Shown here piece after piece: positions 57,905-64,000 of a stretch of DNA of 64,000 nt; the stretch's first letter is position 1; each line of letters starts with the position of its first letter. The notes beneath the pieces were generated by a model. It saw nothing but the letters and a program-made list of their open reading frames with translations, searched no databases and was not told the origin of the DNA. A program made the position numbers and the translations under genes. The stretch is from NCBI RefSeq assembly GCF_002077175.1, contig NZ_CP014943.1, forward strand, positions 248,001-312,000. Direction: 5' to 3'. This DNA comes from Colwellia sp. PAMC 21821. GTDB taxonomy: Bacteria > Pseudomonadota > Gammaproteobacteria > Enterobacterales > Alteromonadaceae.

Positions 57905-58768
57905 TTACTTTTTAAAGCGACTAATTAAGCTTGAAGTATCCCAACGGTTGCCACCATTTTCTTGAATTTCTTTATAGTAGCCATCAAGCTGTTTAGTCAC
58001 AGTTAAATCTGCACCTAGTTTTTCAGCCTCTTCAAACGCAATGGCTAGATCTTTTCTTACCCAGTCAACCGCGAATCCGAAGTCAAACTCTCGTGCACAC
58101 ATTGTTTTACCGCGGTTATCCATTTGCCAAGAGCCTGCAGCGCCTTTGCCGATAGTCGCTAGTAATTTATCAACATCTAAGCCCGCTTTTTGCGCGAAGT
58201 TTAAGCCTTCAGCTAAGCCTTGTACGGTATTAACGAAACAAATTTGGTTTACCATTTTAGCTAATTGCCCTGAGCCAACTGGCCCCATTAATTGACTAAA
58301 TCTAGCGAATGCTGCCATAACAGGTTCAGCTTTATTAAAAATAGTTTCGTCACCACCAACCATTACGGTTAGCACACCATTTTCTGCTCCTGCTTGGCCG
58401 CCAGAAACAGGGGCGTCTAGAAAGTATTGTTCTTGGTTTGCGGCAATACCCGCAATTTCCACAGCGACTTCGGCCGATGCGGTGGTATGGTCAACTAAGA
58501 TACTGCCCTTGGGCATGCCTGCTAATATGCCGTTTTCACCTAATGCTACTTGACGAAGATCGTCATCGTTACCTACGCAACAAAACACAATTTCACAGTT
58601 TTTAGCGGCAAGTGCCGGTGTTTTAGCCGTAGTACCTGAAAATTCAGCCTGCCATTTATCGGCTTTTGCTTGAGTACGATTAAAAACACAAACTTCGTGT
58701 CCGGCTTTTTGTAAATGCCCTGCCATGGGATATCCCATTACACCTAAACCAATAAATGCTACTTTCAT
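57905..58768 (-). CDS. 3-hydroxyisobutyrate dehydrogenase-like NAD(P)-dependent beta-hydroxyacid dehydrogenase
   Basis: 287 residues. N-terminal Rossmann motif VAFIGLGVMGYPMAGHL, family signature DAPVSGGQAGAENG and catalytic Lys in LAKMVNQICFVN. Oxidises or reduces a beta-hydroxyacid such as 3-hydroxyisobutyrate, tartronate semialdehyde or glyoxylate; the sequence does not decide which. Upstream of the HopJ-family gene's stop on the same strand (69 bp), so possibly co-transcribed. Confidence 0.92.
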   Translation of the reverse strand: MKVAFIGLGVMGYPMAGHLQKAGHEVCVFNRTQAKADKWQAEFSGTTAKTPALAAKNCEIVFCCVGNDDDLRQVALGENGILAGMPKGSILVDHTTASAEVAVEIAGIAANQEQYFLDAPVSGGQAGAENGVLTVMVGGDETIFNKAEPVMAAFARFSQLMGPVGSGQLAKMVNQICFVNTVQGLAEGLNFAQKAGLDVDKLLATIGKGAAGSWQMDNRGKTMCAREFDFGFAVDWVRKDLAIAFEEAEKLGADLTVTKQLDGYYKEIQENGGNRWDTSSLISRFKK

Positions 58769-58837
58769 CGAACGGATCCTTTTGTAATATCTGAAATTTA
58801 GTTGAAGTCAGTAAAGTCTAGCATGCGCTATTTTTAC

Positions 58838-59203
58838 TTAATTTATTGGTGATAAAGCAACTGATTTAAATGCAATACCTTGCCAGCCAGTTTGCATGAA
58901 ATTGCGAATATTTTGGTGATCACTGCCCGCAGGGTTAGCTAAAACATCTTCTCGATAATAACGTCCGAAACACGCGAGGGTTTGCTCTGGGCTTAAGTTA
59001 TTTAATTGCGCAAAGTAAAATATTTTACACGAGCCTTCGTTAGTGCCGCTGTCATTAACAAGTTCGCCATTGGTAAACGTTGTGGGTTGGTACTGATAAT
59101 TATCGGCAATAACTTGCATGACTTGGGAAAACTCTATCGGGTATTGTGCGTGTTTAATGCTTTCGATAAAGCTATCTAAATTGCTGGTTTCAATATTATT
59201 CAT
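58838..59203 (-). CDS. HopJ-type protein
   Basis: 121-residue protein of the HopJ family, named after a Pseudomonas type III effector but widespread in non-pathogenic gammaproteobacteria and of unknown function. Family features: IADNYQYQPTTFTNGELVND, GSCKIFYFAQLNNLS, LACFGRYYREDVL and NIRNFMQTGW. No type III secretion genes here, so the effector name should not be taken literally. Confidence 0.88.
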   Translation of the reverse strand: MNNIETSNLDSFIESIKHAQYPIEFSQVMQVIADNYQYQPTTFTNGELVNDSGTNEGSCKIFYFAQLNNLSPEQTLACFGRYYREDVLANPAGSDHQNIRNFMQTGWQGIAFKSVALSPIN

Positions 59204-59503
59204 GGAAGTATTACACCTTGGTTAAATTTTATTTATACGATTTAAATTCTGAAAATTTATTTCTAACTCTGCATGCGAAAAAGTATTTATAAGCTCAGGG
59301 AGTCGCCTTGATTTTATGCGCTCTATGTTAATAAAGTTAGCCTTATTTTGAAAGAAGCTATTGTGGGAGTTTTTTTATACCGAAGCTATTAAGCTAGTTC
59401 CCAGTCAGAGTTTGTCAGCTTGGTTGAAAAGGGAATAACACAGAGCATTTGGGCTGAAATTTAGTGATAAAAATTTACTGCTGAACCTTTCCTTTAAATA
59501 TCA

Positions 59504-59590
59504 CTTTAAAATATCACTTTAAAACATCACTTTTTAAGCATCGCTTCTTAAACATCACTTCTTAAACATCACTTCTTAAACATAATCCCT
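59504..59590 (+). repeat. Degenerate ~15-bp tandem repeat (ACATCACTTCTTAA type)
   Basis: About seven units of the form ACATCACTTCTTAAA, perfect in the middle and decaying at both ends. Lies in the 621-bp gap 59204-59824, which holds no gene that I can see. Confidence 0.9.
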
Positions 59591-59824
59591 TAAAGATAAC
59601 TCTTCAATTTACCCTTAATTTAGCTTAATGATTTAACTGCTGAATTAACTTATAAAATACTGCTTTTTTCTAAACCTATTCAATATCATTAACAAAGTTA
59701 AATTTATTTTAAACACTAACTAGTTTTAATTTTTTGCTCTGAAATATAATGCTTTGCTGAATCTTGTTAAATATAACTATTTACTCTATTCTATTTTTAA
59801 CATTGATCCGACCAGTTAAATAAA

Positions 59825-60307
59825 ATGACTCAAGCTATTTACACCTTTGGTGCTAACAATTACAAAAATGAAGCCGTAAATTTTACTAAATATGAAGGTA
59901 AAACGCTGTTAATAGTGAACACTGCTAGTGCTTGTGGCTTTACACCGCAATATGCAGGTTTAGAAGATTTATACAAAAAGTACAAAGATAAAGGTTTAGA
60001 AGTATTAGCGTTTCCTTGTAATCAATTTGGTAAACAAGAAAAAGGCGATAACACTGAAATTAAACAGTTTTGTGATCTTAACTTTAATATTTCTTTCGAG
60101 CTGTTTAGTAAAATAGAGGTTAACGGCGAAAACACCCATCCATTATTTGAGCATTTAAAAAGCGAAGCGCCTGGCATTTTAGGGAGTAAAGGTATTAAGT
60201 GGAATTTCACTAAGTTCTTGGTAAACAACCAAGGCAAAGTGATTAAACGCTATAGTCCAACAACTAAGCCAGCCGATATTGATAGTGATATTGCCGCGAT
60301 ACTTTAG
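59825..60307 (+). CDS. Glutathione peroxidase family thiol peroxidase
   Basis: 160 residues. Reduces hydroperoxides with thioredoxin or glutathione. Catalytic tetrad residues visible: Cys37 (NTASACGFT), Gln in FPCNQFG and Trp-Asn in KWNFTKF. A second Cys in FPCNQ and one in KQFCDL may resolve it, as in thioredoxin-dependent members (BtuE-like). Start ATG has no strong ribosome site. Confidence 0.94.
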   Translation: MTQAIYTFGANNYKNEAVNFTKYEGKTLLIVNTASACGFTPQYAGLEDLYKKYKDKGLEVLAFPCNQFGKQEKGDNTEIKQFCDLNFNISFELFSKIEVNGENTHPLFEHLKSEAPGILGSKGIKWNFTKFLVNNQGKVIKRYSPTTKPADIDSDIAAIL

Positions 60308-60316
60308 TGGATTGAT

Positions 60317-60360
60317 TGGTTTGAATGGTTTGAATGGTTTGAATGGTTTGAATGGTTTGA
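60317..60360 (+). repeat. (TGGTTTGAA)n tandem nonamer, about 5 copies
   Basis: Four perfect copies and most of a fifth of TGGTTTGAA, beginning 10 bp after the peroxidase stop. Confidence 0.92.
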
Positions 60361-60398
60361 TAAAAATATCCCCCTCTATTTTCTGATTGTAATTATTT

Positions 60399-60685
60399 GG
60401 TTAGGGTTACATTTTAATGCGGGTTAAATTTCATTTAACTTGATGGACTGAAGTCCAACCTACAGGGGCATAGATCAACCTACATGGGCCTTGGGCGATT
60501 ATTGAGCGCTGGAGAATGTTTTTTTGTAGGTCGGACTTTAGTCCGTCAATCGCTAAAAAGGCTAATAATCAGGTAGTTACACAATCATTTCCGGTATTTT
60601 TTCTGTTGGTATTAATTGGTTAGAGTCACATTTTAATGCGGGTTAAATTTCATTTAACTTGATGGACTGAAGTCCAACCTACAGG
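60399..60685 (+). repeat. REP-like repeats: two 68-bp direct copies and one inverted core
   Basis: 60399-60466 and 60618-60685 are almost identical (two mismatches) and contain GATGGACTGAAGTCCAACCT. Between them at 60525-60550 is an inverted version (GTAGGTCGGACTTTAGTCCG). GGACTxAAGTCC palindromes can form cruciforms and are typical of dispersed REP sequences of marine gammaproteobacteria. Fills the gap between the peroxidase gene and uvrB. Confidence 0.85.
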
Positions 60686-60776
60686 TGGTTACATTAACCT
60701 ACAGGGGCTACGTTAATTTATATAGGCGTTGGTGATTTATTTGGGTTTTTCATCTATAAATCACTCTATACTCGCT

Positions 60777-62777
60777 TTAGGTTTCCAACTGTAAATCGCG
60801 TAATTGCTTAATTTTATCTCTTACTGATGCAGCTAATTCGAACTCTAGGTTTTGCGCATGATTAAACATTTGCGTTTCTAGCTCTTGTACTTTTACGTCA
60901 ATTTGTTTGGTGGTTAATGTTTCATATTCTGACGCTGGCTCTGCGGCTTTTAATGCTGCTGCCGCGCGAGTTTTACCGCCGTCAAGGTCCATAACATCTG
61001 AAATATTACGTCTTACGCCACGTGGGGTAATATTGTTATCTAGATTGTATTGATGCTGTTTTGCACGGCGTCGGTCAGTTTCGTCAATCGCTTTTCGCAT
61101 TGAACCGGTAATGCGTCCAGCGTAAAGAATTGCTCTTCCGTTTATGTTACGTGCTGCTCGGCCAATGGTTTGAATAAGTGAGCGTTCAGAGCGCAAGAAG
61201 CCCTCTTTATCGGCATCAAGAATTGCCACAAGTGACACTTCTGGCATGTCTAAGCCTTCGCGCAGTAAGTTAATACCGACTAGCACGTCAAACTTTCCTA
61301 AACGAAAATCTCGAATAATTTCTACGCGTTCAACCGTGTCTACATCGGAATGTAGGTAACGCGCTTTTATTTGATGTTCGTCTAAATAATCGGTTAAATC
61401 TTCTGCCATGCGTTTAGTTAATGTGGTGGCTAATACCCTTTCATCAATTTTTACGCGTTTACGAATTTCAGATAGTAGATCATCAACTTGCGTTTCAACA
61501 GGACGCACTTCTATTTGTGGATCAAGCAAGCCGGTTGGGCGAACAACTTGCTCAGCAATTTCACCAGCCGATTTTTCAAGTTCATAATTGCTTGGTGTTG
61601 CTGATACATAAATGGTTTGCGGCGATAAAGCTTCAAACTCTTCAAACTTCATTGGGCGGTTATCAAGTGCTGAAGGTAATCTAAAGCCATATTCAACCAG
61701 GTTTTCTTTACGTGAACGGTCACCTTTGTACATAGCGCCAATTTGCGGCACGGTGACGTGAGATTCATCAATAATTAACAAGCCATCGCTTGGCAGGTAA
61801 TCGAACAATGTCGGTGGTGCTTCGCCTGGCCCACGGCCTGATAAGTAGCGAGAATAGTTTTCTATACCTGAGCAATAGCCAAGCTCTGTCATCATTTCAA
61901 TATCGAATTGTGTACGTTGTACAATGCGTTGTTCTTCAATAAGTTTATTGTTTTCTTTTAGCTGCGCGGCTCTGTCTTTTAATTCAATTTTGATTTTATC
62001 AACGGCAGCCAATATTTTTTCACGAGGAGTCGCGTAATGGGTTTTAGGATAAACGGTTACGCGAGCGACTGTGCGTTCAACGGCCCCCGTTAGAGGGTCA
62101 AATACGCTAATGCGCTCAATTTCTTCATCAAATAACTCAATGCGCAGGGCCATGCGGTCTGATTCTGCTGGAAAAACATCTATTACATCACCGCGCACGC
62201 GATAAGTAGCACGTTGAAATGCCACGTCATTTCGGGTGTATTGCAACTCGGCTAGGCGTCTTAAAATATCGCGCTGATTAATAATATCGCCAACACTTAT
62301 GTGCAACATCATTTTTAAATACGAGTCGGGATCACCCAAACCGTAAATAGCCGACACAGAAGCGATTATAATGACATCTTTTCGCTCTAACAGTGACTTG
62401 GTAGCCGATAAGCGCATTTGTTCAATGTGCTCATTTATAGAGGCATCTTTCTCGATAAAAGTGTCTGTGGTTGGAACATAGGCTTCTGGTTGATAGTAAT
62501 CGTAATAAGAAACAAAATACTCGACGGCATTATCAGGAAAAAAATCTTTCATTTCACCGTATAGTTGCGCAGCCAGGGTTTTATTAGGCGCTAACATCAT
62601 GGTCGGACGGTTAAGCTTTTCAATTACATTGGCGATGGTATACGTTTTACCTGAGCCAGTTACCCCTAACAAGGTTTGATGCGCTAAGCCTGATTCAATA
62701 CCATCAAGCAATTTTGCGATTGCGGTGGGTTGATCGCCACTAGGAATATAATCTGAATGTATTTTTAACGCTTTCAT
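60777..62777 (-). CDS. uvrB: UvrABC excinuclease subunit B
   Basis: 666-residue DNA damage-recognition helicase-like protein of nucleotide excision repair. Walker [11 protein letters not shown], beta-hairpin region [21 protein letters not shown], helicase motifs DESH ([13 protein letters not shown]), VSATPSN and QTIGRAARN, and the C-terminal UvrC-binding UVR motif ([24 protein letters not shown]). Start overlaps the MATE stop (TAATG). Confidence 0.97.
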   Translation of the reverse strand: MKALKIHSDYIPSGDQPTAIAKLLDGIESGLAHQTLLGVTGSGKTYTIANVIEKLNRPTMMLAPNKTLAAQLYGEMKDFFPDNAVEYFVSYYDYYQPEAYVPTTDTFIEKDASINEHIEQMRLSATKSLLERKDVIIIASVSAIYGLGDPDSYLKMMLHISVGDIINQRDILRRLAELQYTRNDVAFQRATYRVRGDVIDVFPAESDRMALRIELFDEEIERISVFDPLTGAVERTVARVTVYPKTHYATPREKILAAVDKIKIELKDRAAQLKENNKLIEEQRIVQRTQFDIEMMTELGYCSGIENYSRYLSGRGPGEAPPTLFDYLPSDGLLIIDESHVTVPQIGAMYKGDRSRKENLVEYGFRLPSALDNRPMKFEEFEALSPQTIYVSATPSNYELEKSAGEIAEQVVRPTGLLDPQIEVRPVETQVDDLLSEIRKRVKIDERVLATTLTKRMAEDLTDYLDEHQIKARYLHSDVDTVERVEIIRDFRLGKFDVLVGINLLREGLDMPEVSLVAILDADKEGFLRSERSLIQTIGRAARNINGRAILYAGRITGSMRKAIDETDRRRAKQHQYNLDNNITPRGVRRNISDVMDLDGGKTRAAAALKAAEPASEYETLTTKQIDVKVQELETQMFNHAQNLEFELAASVRDKIKQLRDLQLET

Positions 62778-64000
62778 TAAGCAATAACCTCAACTGTGAC
62801 ACGATCTTTTTCACATTGTTTACTAAACAAGTTATATGAAATTGCCGCCATCACTACATTGCCAAGTAATGCGCCAACAAAAAAGCCTTCTAAACCAAAC
62901 CATACGCTGCCAAGATAAGATAAAGGCACATAACAAATAAACAGTCTAATAACACTTAATACCAAGGCAACCATCGGCTTATGCAATGCGTTAAATGATG
63001 AATTAGTGAGAATTATTACACCTTGTAAACCATATCCTAAAGGTAAAATCCAAATAAAGAGTTTAATAATATCGGCTACCGCTTGCTCTTTAGAAAATAT
63101 ATCGGCGATAAACGGCGCGGCTAACACTAGCACAACATAAATTAACACCTGCCATGCTATAACGAATTTTATTGAGGTTTTGTAACCCTCTTCAACACGC
63201 TTCATGTTACCCGCTCCAAAATTTTGGCTGATAAATGGCGGTAAAGTCATTGATAAAGCTAACACGACCAAGCAAGCGATTGATTCTATTCTTGAACCTA
63301 CCCCAAATGCAGCAACAGCTGACACGCCGTATTCAGCAACAATAGCTGTTAATACAGCAGAAGCAACGGGGGTCAACATATTAGCGCCAGCAGCGGGTAA
63401 ACCAATATGTAAAATATCGCGTGACGAGCAAATAAAGTCTTTAATCGACATTAAGTGAGTATGAATTAAGCCACGTTTAGCCGCTAAAATATATAAAACA
63501 TAGCCTAAACCAAAGACCCAAGACACTAATGTCGCTATTGCGGCGCCTTGAATACCCATCGCGGGTACAGGGCCAAAACCGAAGATAAAAATAGGATCTA
63601 AAATGGCGTTTATTAAGCCTGCGCTGCCCATAATTAGGCTGGGGGTTTTTGTGTCGCCGTCAGCACGTAAAACAGCGTTACCTATCATCGGGCCAATTAA
63701 TAAAATACAACCTAAAAACCAAAGGTCCATGTATTCATGAATTAAAGGCAGTAGCGCTTCGCTAGCGCCCAAAAGTAAAAAGGTTTCGTCGATAAGCAGG
63801 TAACCAATAACGGCAAGAATACCGACTATGATTGCCGCTAAATATAATGAACTGGTGGCTAAGTTTTTGGCTGACGCTTTGTCGCCTTTGCCGAGTGCTT
63901 TGGCAATAACGGCTGACGTTCCTATGCCTAAACCTATAGTTAAACTAATGACGGTAAACGTTATGGGGAAAGTAAAACTAATCGCAGCTAATGGCTGTGT
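62777..64000 (-). CDS. MATE family efflux transporter (5' end beyond the window)
   Basis: Multidrug/toxin exporter driven by Na+ or H+. The frame is open to the window edge, giving about 407 residues; the N-terminus (about 40-50 residues) is missing. Visible: [69 protein letters not shown] and [11 protein letters not shown], all typical. Ten or so TM helices. One-base overlap with uvrB suggests co-transcription. Confidence 0.93.
   Translation of the reverse strand, partial: TQPLAAISFTFPITFTVISLTIGLGIGTSAVIAKALGKGDKASAKNLATSSLYLAAIIVGILAVIGYLLIDETFLLLGASEALLPLIHEYMDLWFLGCILLIGPMIGNAVLRADGDTKTPSLIMGSAGLINAILDPIFIFGFGPVPAMGIQGAAIATLVSWVFGLGYVLYILAAKRGLIHTHLMSIKDFICSSRDILHIGLPAAGANMLTPVASAVLTAIVAEYGVSAVAAFGVGSRIESIACLVVLALSMTLPPFISQNFGAGNMKRVEEGYKTSIKFVIAWQVLIYVVLVLAAPFIADIFSKEQAVADIIKLFIWILPLGYGLQGVIILTNSSFNALHKPMVALVLSVIRLFICYVPLSYLGSVWFGLEGFFVGALLGNVVMAAISYNLFSKQCEKDRVTVEVIA

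Noticed and set aside
58838-59203. Type III secretion effector
   Set aside because: HopJ-family proteins are common in bacteria without type III secretion, and no secretion genes are nearby; the name reflects family only.

Overview
The window is AT-rich DNA from a marine gammaproteobacterium, most likely an alteromonad of the Colwellia/Thalassotalea type. This rests on gene content (PL7 alginate lyases, a complete-looking PQQ alcohol-oxidation locus, CHRD/PEP-CTERM protein, TonB receptor) and on codon usage; no rRNA or tRNA gene is present to confirm it.

Layout. 1-1.8 kb: the 3' part of one acyl-CoA dehydrogenase gene and a second complete one, probably two subunits of one heteromeric enzyme. 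2-3.6 kb: CPA2-type cation/proton antiporter. 4.3-9.4 kb: alginate-use cluster with two PL7 lyases (one lipoprotein with a CBM32-like domain, one soluble secreted) around a large lipoprotein with a duplicated ~235-residue domain.

9.6-41.9 kb is an alcohol-oxidation island centred on a PQQ-dependent alcohol dehydrogenase (25944-27707). It holds a LuxR-type response regulator, a porin, a DUF3422 protein, a TonB-dependent receptor, an EthD-like protein, an ABC-2 exporter with an ATPase, beta-propeller and binding protein, cytochrome c (PedF-like), a family 3 binding protein, an aldehyde dehydrogenase, a NosR/NirI-like flavin/iron-sulfur membrane protein, a FIST sensor with a hybrid histidine kinase (NosP/NahK-like), a CHRD/PEP-CTERM protein, and pqqABCDE plus a PqqF-like peptidase. 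The dehydrogenase has the Asp-X-Asp active-site signature of lanthanide-dependent enzymes. pqqC carries a one-base frameshift. A short motif (TCATACTWWRG-like) recurs upstream of several transcription units of this island. The island is interrupted at 16.7-20.2 kb by three copies of a ~145-bp element with perfect 25-bp inverted ends, one of them split by an IS10-group (IS4 family) insertion with a 9-bp target duplication.

42-44 kb: proline iminopeptidase and a PhnD-like binding protein. 44.6-56 kb is an accessory region: SGNH hydrolase-like protein, PLD-nuclease/SF2 helicase/DUF3427-type protein, a methyltransferase-HNH nuclease fusion, a 1399-residue multi-pass membrane protein of unknown function and a small exported protein. 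This is the best candidate for an undescribed (possibly defence) system. 56.3-64 kb returns to housekeeping genes: sbcB, a 3-hydroxyisobutyrate dehydrogenase-like gene, a HopJ-family protein, glutathione peroxidase, uvrB and the 3' part of a MATE transporter gene.

Working picture: alcohols enter through the porin and are oxidised in the periplasm by the PQQ enzyme, which passes electrons to the PedF-like cytochrome. The aldehyde goes to the cytoplasmic aldehyde dehydrogenase. PQQ is made by the pqq operon, and the TonB receptor may bring in a metal chelate or PQQ itself. The response regulator and the FIST/kinase pair probably control the set. Small tandem-repeat arrays sit just downstream of many stop codons across the window.
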